DNA of 64,000 nt from STF1-184 sp050178795 (GCA_050178795.1 JBFXFT010000006.1:3375-67374); one strand, 5' to 3'. Shown: positions 16,325 to 27,594, counted from the stretch's first letter. Numbers and translations are program-made. The notes: a model not told the origin generated them from the sequence alone.

Positions 16325-16378
16325 TTTTACACGAATACGAGTAAAATAGTTGACTTACACGAAATCGTGTAATAAAAT
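16325..16378 (+). promoter_or_regulatory. Promoter with XRE operator palindromes
   Basis: TTGACT (16350-16355) and TAAAAT (16373-16378) are 17 bp apart. The palindrome TTACACGA-AA-TCGTGTAA (16355-16372) fills exactly this spacer, so binding would exclude RNA polymerase. A related imperfect palindrome with TTTTAC...GTAAAA ends lies at 16325-16346. Confidence 0.7.
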
Positions 16379-16405
16379 ATTAAAAATGATAGATAGAGGT
16401 GAATT

Positions 16406-16825
16406 ATGTATTGTAGAAATTGTGGCAAAGAATTATTTGATGACGCTTATGTTTGTTTGAGATGTGGTACAGCAGTTCCTGAAAATTTTGCCAAAGTAAA
16501 GGAGACGGTAGAAGTTCCTGAAAATAAATTTTGTCCTAATTGTGGTAAAGAAATAGACAAAAACGCATATATCTGTATTAATTGTGGTGCAAAAATTCAA
16601 AATGATGAGAAAACATCAAATATTGATAATGGAAAGACTTTGGGCATAATTGGTATAATTTTTGCTCTTATTATACCTCTTGTAACATGGATTTGTAGTG
16701 GCATAGGGTTGAGTAGGGCGAACAAGGCGGGAGATGAGAGTTCCCAAACACTAAATATTGTTGCACTTATAATATCGGTTTTTGTTTTTCTAATTGTTCT
16801 ACTAATCAATGTTTATTCTTATTAA
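16406..16825 (+). CDS. Double zinc-ribbon membrane protein
   Basis: A 139-aa protein. Two zinc ribbons, YCRNCG...CLRCG (residues 2-20) and FCPNCG...CINCG (about 43-62), are followed by a polar linker and two transmembrane helices (about 77-97, LGIIGIIFALIIPLVTWIC, and 115-135, IVALIISVFVFLIVLLINV). The ribbons therefore sit in the cytoplasm next to the membrane. Similar zinc-ribbon/DUF4190-like proteins are common in Firmicutes and have no settled function. Transcription appears controlled by the divergent XRE repressor through an operator in the promoter spacer. Confidence 0.75.
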   Translation: MYCRNCGKELFDDAYVCLRCGTAVPENFAKVKETVEVPENKFCPNCGKEIDKNAYICINCGAKIQNDEKTSNIDNGKTLGIIGIIFALIIPLVTWICSGIGLSRANKAGDESSQTLNIVALIISVFVFLIVLLINVYSY

Positions 16826-16832
16826 TATTCGT

Positions 16833-16861
16833 TTTACTTTTTTGTTATTTTATTATATAAT
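16833..16861 (+). promoter_or_regulatory. Promoter of the glyS T-box transcript
   Basis: TTTACT at 16833-16838, 17-bp spacer, TATAAT at 16856-16861. Confidence 0.65.
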
Positions 16862-16869
16862 TGACACAT

Positions 16870-17057
16870 AAATCCGTTTAGTAGGTGTGGCGATCTATTA
16901 GGAGGTGCTAAAATGGCACTCGCTTTTATTGAATTTGTGCGTAAACAAAAATTAAGGTGAGAGCTTGTGCTCTAAATAGGGTGGAACCGCGGTTATATTT
17001 TTTAAAAAATCGTCCCTTGCAGTTTTATTTTTGCTAAAAATTTAACTGCATTTTTTA
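16870..17057 (+). promoter_or_regulatory. T-box riboswitch controlling glyS
   Basis: The conserved T-box sequence AGGGTGGAACCGCGG is at 16978-16992. The terminator arms TGCAGTT (17018-17024) and AACTGCA (17044-17050) are followed by six T. Binding of uncharged tRNA to the UGGN bulge would favour antitermination. GGC triplets in the stem I region (16887-16889 and in ATGGCACTC near 16913) are candidates for the glycine specifier, consistent with the gene. The exact stem I fold was not solved by eye, and the leader is compact. Confidence 0.9.
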
Positions 17058-17079
17058 TTTAAAAGTTAGGAGACATATT

Positions 17080-18468
17080 ATGAGCAAAGTAACAATGGAC
17101 AAGGTAGTTAACTTATGCAAAAACAGAGGTTTTATTTTTGCAGGAAGTGAAATTTATGGTGGACTAGCAAACGCTTGGGACTACGGTCAACTAGGAGTTG
17201 AATTAAAAAACAACATAAAGCGAGCATGGTGGAAAAAGTTTGTGCAAGAGAGCCCTTACAACGTAGGACTTGACAGTGCAATTTTAATGAATCCAAAAAC
17301 TTGGGAAGCAAGCGGACATCTAAGTGGTTTTAGTGACCCACTTATGGACTGCAAGACGTGTAAAACTAGGCATAGAGCGGATACTTTAATTGAAAATTAT
17401 CTAAATAAAAAAGGCAAGACAGAAAAAATTGAGGGTATGACTAACAGCCAGTTAAAGGCTTACATTGACGAGCACGGCATCGCTTGTCCCAACTGTGGCG
17501 GACACGACTTTACAGATATTAGAAGTTTTAACCTTATGTTTAAGACCTTTATGGGTGTAAGTGAAGACAGCGTTAACACTGTTTATTTAAGACCAGAGAC
17601 CGCACAAGGCATTTTTGTTAACTTTAAAAATGTTGCAAGGACTACGAGGAAAAAAATACCATTTGGAATAGCACAAATAGGCAAGAGTTTTAGAAACGAA
17701 ATAACTCCAGGCAATTTTATTTTTAGAATTCGTGAGTTTGAGCAAATGGAGTTAGAGTTCTTTTGTAAACCAGGCGAAGACTTAGAGTGGTTTGATTATT
17801 GGAAAAACTTTTGTTACAACTGGTTATTAAAACTTGGTATGAAAAAGGAAAGTTTAAGTATGCGCGACCACGCAAAAGAGGAACTTAGCCATTACTCTAA
17901 GGCAACGACAGATATTGAATTTATGTTTCCTTTTGGAAAGGGCGAACTTTGGGGCATAGCAGATAGGACTGACTTTGACCTTAAAAGGCACAGTGAAGTT
18001 AGCGGCGTTAACTTGGAGTACTTAGACCCTGTGACTAATGAAAAATATTTGCCTTACGTAATTGAGCCAAGTTTAGGTGCAGATAGGGTGCTACTTGCAT
18101 TTTTGAGCGACGCCTATGAGGAAGAAGAGTTAGAGGGTGGCGACACAAGAGTAGTGTTACATTTGCACCCAGCATTAGCACCTTATAAAGTTGCTGTACT
18201 TCCTCTTGTTAAAAAGTTGCATACGGAAAAAGCAGAAGAGGTTTTTGCACTTTTAAGTAACCACTTTATGTGCGACTATGATGAGTCAGGTAGCATTGGT
18301 AAACGCTATCGTAGACAAGACGAAGTAGGAACGCCATTTAGCATAACAATAGATGATGAAACTTTAAACAAAGGCACAGTTACAATAAGGCATAGAGACA
18401 CTATGGTTCAAGAGGTAGTAAAAGTAGAAGACGTAGCAAGTTATGTTGAAAAATATTTAGAGTTTTAA
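17080..18468 (+). CDS. glyS: Glycyl-tRNA synthetase, single-chain (alpha2) type
   Basis: Class II synthetase that charges tRNA-Gly. The 462 aa open with DKVVNLCKNRGFIFAGSEIY, typical of the bacterial/eukaryotic dimeric enzyme rather than the GlyQ/GlyS tetramer. The zinc-type cysteine pairs are CKTC and CPNCGG (about residues 88 and 138). Motif 2 is SFRNEITPGNFIFRIREFEQ and motif 3 is SLGADRVLLAFL. A C-terminal anticodon-binding domain follows (from about 365, APYKVAVLPLVKK). Preceded by GGAGA and a T-box, so its expression responds to uncharged tRNA-Gly. Single-gene transcript with a terminator. Confidence 0.97.
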   Translation: MSKVTMDKVVNLCKNRGFIFAGSEIYGGLANAWDYGQLGVELKNNIKRAWWKKFVQESPYNVGLDSAILMNPKTWEASGHLSGFSDPLMDCKTCKTRHRADTLIENYLNKKGKTEKIEGMTNSQLKAYIDEHGIACPNCGGHDFTDIRSFNLMFKTFMGVSEDSVNTVYLRPETAQGIFVNFKNVARTTRKKIPFGIAQIGKSFRNEITPGNFIFRIREFEQMELEFFCKPGEDLEWFDYWKNFCYNWLLKLGMKKESLSMRDHAKEELSHYSKATTDIEFMFPFGKGELWGIADRTDFDLKRHSEVSGVNLEYLDPVTNEKYLPYVIEPSLGADRVLLAFLSDAYEEEELEGGDTRVVLHLHPALAPYKVAVLPLVKKLHTEKAEEVFALLSNHFMCDYDESGSIGKRYRRQDEVGTPFSITIDDETLNKGTVTIRHRDTMVQEVVKVEDVASYVEKYLEF

Positions 18469-18484
18469 AAACATTTAAGCATAA

Positions 18485-18511
18485 AAAAAGAGGGATTAAT
18501 CCCTCTTTTTA
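18485..18511. terminator. Bidirectional terminator after glyS
   Basis: AAAAAGAGGGATT and AATCCCTCTTTTT form a perfect palindrome between convergent genes. Confidence 0.92.
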
Positions 18512-18520
18512 TTTGTTTTT

Positions 18521-18976
18521 TTACACTTCTTTGTAGTTATAAATTTCCAAATCTCTTACGTGGTCTTCGCCTTCAAAAGTAAATGTTCTATTGTGCTCGC
18601 CTTCAACCATGCCAGTAATTTTAAAAATTTCGCCAGATTTATTCTTTAATAGAGTGTTTGGTTTAAACTTTGCTTTACCCAAAAATGTAAAGGTTTTTGC
18701 CTCTCTATCCATTTCAAGTAGTGGTTTTAAAACACCCTTTATGCCTTGGTCAATTAGTTTAAATTGCTCAGCATTTTCACTAAAAGTTTTGCTAATATAG
18801 GCTGCTATTGCCATATTTTTTTTAGTTTTATCTACCTTTGCTTTTATTTTGTCCCCAAGTTTATTGAAAAAACTGCCATCAATTACCTTTTTTTCTTTTT
18901 TAGGCTCATCAACTTTTTCTGCCTCAGCAGTTACAGTTGGTTCTGAAGTGCTTTCAATTTTTTCTTCTTCTGCCAT
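18521..18976 (-). CDS. Unknown protein with acidic/basic low-complexity N terminus
   Basis: A 151-aa protein of no recognised family. Residues 1-32 are Glu/Thr/Ala-rich, then come KKEKKV and a Lys-rich amphipathic helix (KLGDKIKAKVDKTKKN). The C-terminal 80 residues look like a small beta domain (AKTFTFLGKAKFKPNT, KSGEIFKITGMVEG) that could be an SH3-like or PH-like barrel. No signal peptide and no membrane helix. It is a single gene, convergent with glyS. A good AAGGAG-type site precedes the ATG. Function unknown. Confidence 0.6.
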   Translation of the reverse strand: MAEEEKIESTSEPTVTAEAEKVDEPKKEKKVIDGSFFNKLGDKIKAKVDKTKKNMAIAAYISKTFSENAEQFKLIDQGIKGVLKPLLEMDREAKTFTFLGKAKFKPNTLLKNKSGEIFKITGMVEGEHNRTFTFEGEDHVRDLEIYNYKEV

Positions 18977-19049
18977 TTTTACCTTCTCCTTACATATTAA
19001 CTAATTGAATTGTAGCATAAAAAGATATCAAAAAGCAATTTTTTTTGTA

Positions 19050-19078
19050 TTGACGATAAAAAAATATTGTGGTACTAT
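19050..19078 (+). promoter_or_regulatory. Promoter for the Cys-periodic gene
   Basis: TTGACG at 19050-19055, 17-bp spacer, TACTAT at 19073-19078. Confidence 0.7.
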
Positions 19079-19125
19079 ATTAGAGTACTATTTATAGTTA
19101 GCAAGCAATAAAAGGAATTTGAATT

Positions 19126-19524
19126 ATGGAAAATAAAGATTTAAACAACAAATATTACATATTTGAAGGCAACAATATGTATGCAAAATCAAAATATAGT
19201 TTAGAAGAGGCAAAGGCTGCTTTTGCAACCATGCAAGACTGTGAAAACTGTGTAAACAGCGTTAATTGCAGCGAGTGCCAAAATTTAGTAAATTGTCAAT
19301 ATTGCGACAGTTGTGAAAATTTGGTTAACTGCACAAACTGTAGAGACACTAAAAATTCAAAAGGTTGTGATGATTGCCAAAATTGTGACAGTTGCGACAG
19401 TTGTGAAGACTGTGAAAACTGCACTTCTTGTGTAAACTGCGAAAGATGTGAAAAATGTATAAGTGTAGAAAATTTGGTGGCAAAAAGAGGTATTGACGGC
19501 ACAGAAAACCAAATTGTAATGTAA
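19126..19524 (+). CDS. Cysteine-periodic (CxxC-repeat) small protein
   Basis: A 132-aa protein with 20 cysteines in residues 39-112. Almost every cysteine is 3, 6 or 9 residues from the next (CENC, CSEC, CQYCDSC, CDDCQNCDSCDSC, CEDCENC), and intervening residues are mainly Asn, Asp, Ser and Glu. No His clusters and no signal peptide were seen. The strict three-residue register suggests a solenoid (left-handed helix-like) or a polynuclear metal-binding rod rather than ordinary zinc fingers. The N-terminal 38 residues (YYIFEGNNMYAKSKYSLEEA) look like a small folded cap. Own promoter and terminator. Similar Cys-rich proteins in Clostridia are unassigned; the function is open. Confidence 0.75.
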   Translation: MENKDLNNKYYIFEGNNMYAKSKYSLEEAKAAFATMQDCENCVNSVNCSECQNLVNCQYCDSCENLVNCTNCRDTKNSKGCDDCQNCDSCDSCEDCENCTSCVNCERCEKCISVENLVAKRGIDGTENQIVM

Positions 19525-19540
19525 TACAATAAAAACTACA

Positions 19541-19571
19541 TAAAAACTGTTTATTATATAGACAGTTTTTT
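19541..19571 (+). terminator. Terminator after the Cys-periodic gene
   Basis: AAAAACTGT (19542-19550) pairs with ACAGTTTTT (19562-19570) over an 11-nt loop, and T residues follow. Confidence 0.8.
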
Positions 19572-19652
19572 TATTTGACTTATGGACTTACATTGAATAA
19601 AATGATTATATATGGTAAATTCGCCTATTGTGTGCGAATACTAGGAGTTTTT

Positions 19653-20918
19653 ATGAAGAAGAGAATATTTAGTTTAATATTGGTGGCTAGTTTTATCGCT
19701 ACATCTGTTACATTTGTTAGTGGTTGTGGGGAAGTAAAGCCAGAAGACTATGTTGCGACCACTCCAGTAAGTTATGTAACATTAAATGTAAACCCAAGTA
19801 TTGAACTAGTTACAGATACTAACGATAGGGTTGTTGCAATAAACTCTGTAAATGATGACGGAGAGGCAATTTTAAGTGTAGCAAACTATTATGGATACAA
19901 AATTGAGGACGCAACTATTGCAATAGCGAGAACTATGGCTCAAGCGGGCTATATTGAAGCACTTGCAAGCAGTGAAGACAGCGAAAACGCTTTTTACATA
20001 TCTGTAGTCGCTACAACTAATGAAATACAAGAAAGGGTTGAAAGCAAAATAAAGGCAAATGCCGATGACTTTTTTAGAACCAGTGGTATTTTTGCTTTTG
20101 CTGTAGCACATGGTGTGCCAGATAGAATTGACGATTTGGCATATAACATCTTTAACAACACAAGCAGTGGAAATTTACTATTCTTAATGTTAAAAGCAAT
20201 GTCATACGACCCAGATTTATCAATTGATGATGTTGCAGACCTTAATTATTCCGAACTAATGAATACCATTAGAACCCAAATGAATAATATGGAAGAACTT
20301 CATACTCAAACACAAAAACAAGCCTATTTGGCGGCAAGGGAGACTTTACAAGAAGGTTTTGAACAAGACTTAGCAACATTATTTAATGATGCGTCATACG
20401 ACACTCTACTAAGTGAACTTGCAACTTTAATAGCTGACTATCAATATGCAATAGCACATAGTGAAAGCATAACTACAATAGTTGAAGCAATACAAGACAA
20501 GCAAGATGCGATAGACACTTTAAAGGCAACTTTAATTGTCTCTCACTCTGGCGCTTATGTAACATTGAGAAACACATATCAAGCACAAGTTCAAGCAACT
20601 TTAAGTAATTATGCTGACTCTGCAAGCAATCAAACTGCGGTTCAACTACTTGCAACGCTAAGGACGCAATATGAAATAAATTATAACTTTGCAACGCAAT
20701 CTGCTGGCAAGAGTTTTGAGTTTCAATATGACGCATGGAAACCTGTAACAACAACCGAAATAGATACATTTATGAGTACCACTGCAATGAGGGCAAAAAG
20801 TACAGTGGTTGAAAATACAATAGTGGCAGCAGTTCAAAACGCAATAGACAAAATTACGCCATACAATGCAGGCAGATTTGGAGACAGTGAAACAATAATT
20901 TGGACTTTGTCTATGTAA
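19653..20918 (+). CDS. Lipoprotein with RsgI-like middle domain
   Basis: The start is ATG 19653 with TAGGAG at 19643; the frame is open upstream but lacks a start site of that quality. The lipoprotein signal MKKRIFSLILVASFIATS ends in VSGC, so Cys is lipidated. Residues of about 40-130 (VTLNVNPSIELVTDTNDRVV, then DGEAIL...GYKIEDATIAIA) match the beta-rich middle domain of RsgI anti-sigma factors, 'LDINPSIEL...V....DG..L'. The remainder (about 200-420) is helical and Gln/Thr/Ala-rich, coiled-coil-like. There is no anti-sigma N terminus and no carbohydrate-binding module. This is a detached extracytoplasmic version of the sensor domain; its role is not known. Confidence 0.72.
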   Translation: MKKRIFSLILVASFIATSVTFVSGCGEVKPEDYVATTPVSYVTLNVNPSIELVTDTNDRVVAINSVNDDGEAILSVANYYGYKIEDATIAIARTMAQAGYIEALASSEDSENAFYISVVATTNEIQERVESKIKANADDFFRTSGIFAFAVAHGVPDRIDDLAYNIFNNTSSGNLLFLMLKAMSYDPDLSIDDVADLNYSELMNTIRTQMNNMEELHTQTQKQAYLAARETLQEGFEQDLATLFNDASYDTLLSELATLIADYQYAIAHSESITTIVEAIQDKQDAIDTLKATLIVSHSGAYVTLRNTYQAQVQATLSNYADSASNQTAVQLLATLRTQYEINYNFATQSAGKSFEFQYDAWKPVTTTEIDTFMSTTAMRAKSTVVENTIVAAVQNAIDKITPYNAGRFGDSETIIWTLSM

Positions 20919-20995
20919 GATTAAAATTGCCTCTTTACAACACATAATTTTTTAGGTATAATTTAATAAGAAAATTAAAAAGGAAATTGAGGATT

Positions 20996-22354
20996 ATGCG
21001 AAAAGCAAGAATATTTAAGGTCTTATTGGTGCTATCTTTAGTTTTCTTTTTTGCGTACGTAGAATTTACTTGGAACTTTAACACCTACATTTTCCCATAT
21101 TTGGATGAGGGAACAACTTTAACTGAGGTATATGCTCTATATCAAGACTTTAGTGCCCCAATTGATGAAGTAAACTACGCTTACACCGATGTAGAAGAAG
21201 AGGACTATGATACGGCACAAAGCGAACTTCTTATGCACAATGTGCATATATTTAACCTAGACGGCGAATTAAATGATATAAATCCGCTTGAAAATAATCT
21301 TTTACCAAGCGGACCAGTTAGCCTAAACACAAAAGAACTAATTGCTATTTTTAATTTATTACTTCAAAACAATGTAAAACTTAATGAAATGGGACTTCGC
21401 ATAAAGATGGATGTCGTAAATCAATTTGACCCTCAAATATATGGTCTTAACATTGTTACAGATAGCGCAGATTACGACTTAGGAATAAACATAATTGCAA
21501 AACTAAGTACATCTTGGTTCAAGCAAAAACTTGCTTTTATTGCTGACTTTTTCCCAGATTATTTTTATATTAAGAGCAACAACTATTTTAATATTGTAGA
21601 CGGACAATATACACTGTTAGACAGCACGCTTACAGTAAACGACTTAAACATTGAAAGAAGTTCACTAATTTTGAGAGTGCTAGAACGAAATCTAAAATTA
21701 GAAGAGGGCACATTAAACAAATACTTTTTAAACGACACAGTAGTTGAACCATTTTTTGAGTATGTTAACCTAGCGAAGACCTATTTGAATGTAGATGTAA
21801 CTTTTGAAGCCGACCAATTAAACATTGTTCCTGGTGATGCCACTCTCAGTTATGCCGATTTAAAAGAGTATGCAAATGAAATATTCACCTCAACATCTTT
21901 ACAAGAGACACTAGGTATAAGCAGTGATGCCTTTGATAAAGTAGCTCCAACCATAACATCGGTTGTGGCTTCAACTATTGGTTATACAACAACAATTGAC
22001 TTAGAGGTTCATTTAAACTTAACTAAACTAAAAACAACGCTAACCGCCCTTCAAAATTTGGTGGTGCCAGCAAGCGTAGATGTAGAAATTCAATTTGTAT
22101 TTTTCTGCACAAGCACTTACATCAGTTTAACTAGCAGTAACATACAGCTTAAAAATGTTAGTGCTAGTTTGAGCGACACAATACTAAACATAGTTATTCC
22201 AAGTTTTAAAATTGATGGCGTTTCAAATGTTACGCAACTTGAATATAAAATAAACAGCGAAATAAGAAAATATCTGTTGGAAATCCCAACTTTTACTGGA
22301 AGAAAAATTTTAGTAAGCAGTCAAGGAATATTACTTGCATTACGCGGCTATTAA
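20996..22354 (+). CDS. Membrane-anchored extracellular protein, unknown
   Basis: I prefer ATG 20996 to the in-frame TTG nine bases upstream. Of 452 aa, residues about 6-27 (IFKVLLVLSLVFFFAYVEF) are a signal anchor and the rest is extracellular. Acidic, Asn/Thr/Leu-rich sequence alternates predicted strands and helices, for example NDLNIERSSLILRVLERNL and TTTIDLEVHLNLTKLKTTL. It may be a repeated lipid-binding-type or bactericidal/permeability-type barrel, but no motif settles this. It follows the RsgI-like lipoprotein gene by 77 bp and ends at a terminator overlapping its last codons. Confidence 0.6.
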   Translation: MRKARIFKVLLVLSLVFFFAYVEFTWNFNTYIFPYLDEGTTLTEVYALYQDFSAPIDEVNYAYTDVEEEDYDTAQSELLMHNVHIFNLDGELNDINPLENNLLPSGPVSLNTKELIAIFNLLLQNNVKLNEMGLRIKMDVVNQFDPQIYGLNIVTDSADYDLGINIIAKLSTSWFKQKLAFIADFFPDYFYIKSNNYFNIVDGQYTLLDSTLTVNDLNIERSSLILRVLERNLKLEEGTLNKYFLNDTVVEPFFEYVNLAKTYLNVDVTFEADQLNIVPGDATLSYADLKEYANEIFTSTSLQETLGISSDAFDKVAPTITSVVASTIGYTTTIDLEVHLNLTKLKTTLTALQNLVVPASVDVEIQFVFFCTSTYISLTSSNIQLKNVSASLSDTILNIVIPSFKIDGVSNVTQLEYKINSEIRKYLLEIPTFTGRKILVSSQGILLALRGY

Positions 22355-22371
22355 ACATAGCCGCCTATTTT
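22344..22371 (+). terminator. Terminator overlapping the stop of the 20996 gene
   Basis: GCGGCTAT (22344-22351) pairs with ATAGCCGC (22357-22364) over a 5-nt loop, then T-rich. The stop codon lies in the loop. Confidence 0.85.
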
Positions 22372-22514
22372 TTTAAAATTATCGTTATGAAAAAGTTTAA
22401 TTATATTAGTATATTATATATAGATAATATGCAAAAATGGCAATTTGTTTATTTTTAAGTGCCAATTTTTTGTCAAATCAATGGCAAATTTTGCCTTTTT
22501 TACCACTTTTTGAT

Positions 22515-22591
22515 GTGTCAAAAAAAAGATGTAAAAAAAAACATAAAAAATCAAAAAAAATGTTGACAGGGCAAAATCGTTATGTTAGAAT
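22515..22591 (+). promoter_or_regulatory. rRNA promoter with A-tract UP element
   Basis: TTGACA at 22563-22568, 17-bp spacer, TAGAAT at 22586-22591. The preceding 45 bp consist of phased A-tracts (22515-22561), as in UP elements of stable-RNA promoters. It reads directly into the 23S leader. Confidence 0.8.
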
Positions 22592-22912
22592 GTAGGAGCG
22601 TTTGGGCTGTTTTGCCTATAAACGTGTGTACATTGACAACTGCATAATAAATAGAGCGATATCAAATATCTATATTAGATATTAGACATCAAGAGAAATC
22701 AAAAATTCAAGTTAATTAAAAATAATTAACGGTGTAATATGTATATTCACAATATAAGCAAATGGCAATTTATTGCTGTTGAATTGCGAAAACAATTTAC
22801 GCTGAGTTTAACAATAAAATAACATTTGAACGCAAAAATGCTAAATTTTTAAATTTAAGTAAAATGTAAACAAAACAAAAAAAGACATTTAAAATGTCAA
22901 GAATCGACGTAT
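22592..22912 (+). other. Leader of the 23S transcript
   Basis: 320 bp without a gene. CATTGACAACTGCATAATAA near 22631 resembles the boxA-adjacent sequence usually found in 16S-23S spacers. Hairpins: GTTAATTA/TAATTAAC (22711-22730) and GACATTT/AAATGTC just before the mature 23S start. No tRNA and no 16S sequence is present. Confidence 0.7.
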
Positions 22913-25852
<2,940 letters not shown>

Positions 25853-26007
25853 AATGTAAGTGAGTAAACTTTTTCTACAAAAAGGAGTTTACAATAGACT
25901 TACGACTAGATTCTTATTACTAGAAGGTGCAAATTTCTAGTAAAAACCAATTTCACTAATCTCTATTTTTATGCAGTTGTGAGTGTACAACAAAAGACAT
26001 TCAACCA
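25853..26007 (+). other. 23S-5S spacer
   Basis: 155 bp with no tRNA. AAACTTTTTCTACAAAAAGGAGTTT (25867-25891) contains the hairpin CTTTTT/AAAAAG, and flanking GTAAGT...ACTTAC can extend the stem. It is probably a processing structure. Confidence 0.6.
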
Positions 26008-26126
<119 letters not shown>

Positions 26127-26133
26127 TTCAATT

Positions 26134-26166
26134 AAAAAAGCGAGGTATTAAACCTCGCTTTTTTCT
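26134..26166 (+). terminator. Terminator of the rRNA unit
   Basis: AAAAAAGCGAGG (26134-26145) pairs perfectly with CCTCGCTTTTTT (26153-26164). Confidence 0.93.
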
Positions 26167-26196
26167 TGAATAAGCCCGTTATATCAACGCAATTTC

Positions 26197-26290
26197 TTCG
26201 TTTGCTGTGCGTCCTTTAAAAACAGTCATTTAGGTCAAACTAAACTCCTGCTGTGATAAAACTTGCCGAGCCTTGAATTTTACTAAAATT
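26197..26290. repeat. Dispersed intergenic element, copy 1
   Basis: Shares ordered blocks with 46912-47003 at almost identical spacing: TTCGTT, CTGT, AACAGTCATT (26221), CTCCTGCT (26245), TGCCGAGCCT (26264) and AATTTT-CTAAAATT (26276). No open frame fits. It lies between the rRNA terminator and a hypothetical gene. Confidence 0.75.
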
Positions 26291-26365
26291 AACAAGCGTA
26301 TTTTATTAATTTTTAGTTAACATTAAAAAATTATTATGATAGACTTAAAAAAAAGGAGAAAATAT

Positions 26366-27082
26366 ATGAATTTATTATTAGAAATATTTGATACACAATG
26401 GTGGGAGAATAATTTAGTTTTATCTATTCAAGCTATATTATCGTTTTTAATATTAATAGGTGCTATTATTACAATAATACTTACAAATTATAATGTTAAG
26501 AAACAAATAAATAACAACAATAAACAATTAAATAGACCATATTTAAAGATTAAAAGTTTAAATTTATGTTCTAATTACGAATTAGAAGATAATATTTATA
26601 ATATAAGTATTGGCACATATAATTCAAAAGAAAATACTACAACAATATTATTAGAAATTGAATTTGAAAATTTAGGCGTGGGGCTTGCACACAATTTTAT
26701 TATGTTGGATATGCAAAATAATAAAGATTGCTTATTTTTTAATTCAAAAATTCATAATACAGGAAATGTTTTTTCTACAATAGATATACCAGTTAATGGG
26801 ATATTTAAACAAAAAATTAGATTTGATTTACATAAGAAATTAGATGATTTTAATCAAGTTGGATCTGTTGTAATTTTCCCTACTTATTCAGATATTAACG
26901 ATAATATATATACAGCATATTTACACGTTAATTGCCTTAGTGCAGAATATACATATTATCCAGAAAATACAGCAAGTTTTAAAAATATGTTATTTAAAAG
27001 AGAATTAAAGTTAGATTTAATTAAAAAAGAATATAAAGAAAGAATGATAGAAACAAGGGCTGGGCTAGATAAAGAAAGTTAA
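26366..27082 (+). CDS. Hypothetical protein with one N-terminal membrane helix
   Basis: The start is ATG 26366, with AAAAGGAG about 8 bases before it; the ATG at 26336 lacks a site. Of 238 aa, residues about 18-40 (LSIQAILSFLILIGAIITII) are a membrane segment. A poly-Asn linker and a beta-rich soluble domain follow (NRPYLKIKSL, EIEFENLGVGLAHNFIM), with a basic tail. The 'RPYL...' start and 'ENLGxGxA' phrase recall small immunoglobulin-like domains seen in phage-resistance and mobile-region proteins, without a firm match. Base composition is even more AT-rich than its neighbours, suggesting transfer. Confidence 0.55.
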   Translation: MNLLLEIFDTQWWENNLVLSIQAILSFLILIGAIITIILTNYNVKKQINNNNKQLNRPYLKIKSLNLCSNYELEDNIYNISIGTYNSKENTTTILLEIEFENLGVGLAHNFIMLDMQNNKDCLFFNSKIHNTGNVFSTIDIPVNGIFKQKIRFDLHKKLDDFNQVGSVVIFPTYSDINDNIYTAYLHVNCLSAEYTYYPENTASFKNMLFKRELKLDLIKKEYKERMIETRAGLDKES

Positions 27083-27102
27083 TGTTTTAATAAGGAGCAA
27101 TT

Positions 27103-27594
27103 ATGAAAAAAGGGTTGATTTGTTATTATACTGAGACTAATTCTACTAGAGATTATGCTGAAAGTATTGCGGAGGAGTTAGTTAGTGAGGGTGTGAGCGT
27201 AGATGTTTTACCAATTAATGAGGTTAAAGGCTTTGACGGTTACGACTTTTTAGTGCTTGGCGCACCTATTCAGGGCATGCAATGGGCTAAGCCTATGGTT
27301 GATTTTGCAAAGGTTAACAATGAGGCTTTAAAGGGCAAAAAAGTGGCTATTTATTTTGTTTCCTACCTAATGAAGGTTGGTAGACCTATGTGGCAAAAAG
27401 CAATTAACAAGAGTTTAGATAAGTTAAGTTTGGAACTTGGGGCTATTAGTGTGGGTAAATTTGAGGGTAGAGTTGAAAAACCTTTTCCTAAGTTTGGCAA
27501 ATGGCTTTTAATGGGTAAAAATACTGCAGAAATTGACCTTGTAGACCTTGAAACAAGCAAAAATTGGGTAAATGAATTAAAAAATAGGTTGTAA
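27103..27594 (+). CDS. Flavodoxin-domain protein
   Basis: A 163-aa FMN-type flavodoxin fold. The phosphate-binding loop ICYYTETNSTRDYAESIAEE (T-x-T-x-x-T-like) follows the first strand, FDGYDFLVLGAPIQGMQW is the 50s loop region, and KKVAIYFVSY is the next strand. The length and the P-I-Q-G segment fit the Flavodoxin_5/HemG-like group, which reduces quinones or protoporphyrinogen, more than electron-carrier flavodoxins. It follows the preceding gene by 20 bp with a GGAGC site. The redox partner is unknown. Confidence 0.78.
   Translation: MKKGLICYYTETNSTRDYAESIAEELVSEGVSVDVLPINEVKGFDGYDFLVLGAPIQGMQWAKPMVDFAKVNNEALKGKKVAIYFVSYLMKVGRPMWQKAINKSLDKLSLELGAISVGKFEGRVEKPFPKFGKWLLMGKNTAEIDLVDLETSKNWVNELKNRL

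Noticed and set aside
19575..19652. N-terminal extension of the RsgI-like lipoprotein
   Set aside because: Starting at 19653 gives a perfect lipoprotein signal and a good ribosome binding site; the extension would bury the signal.
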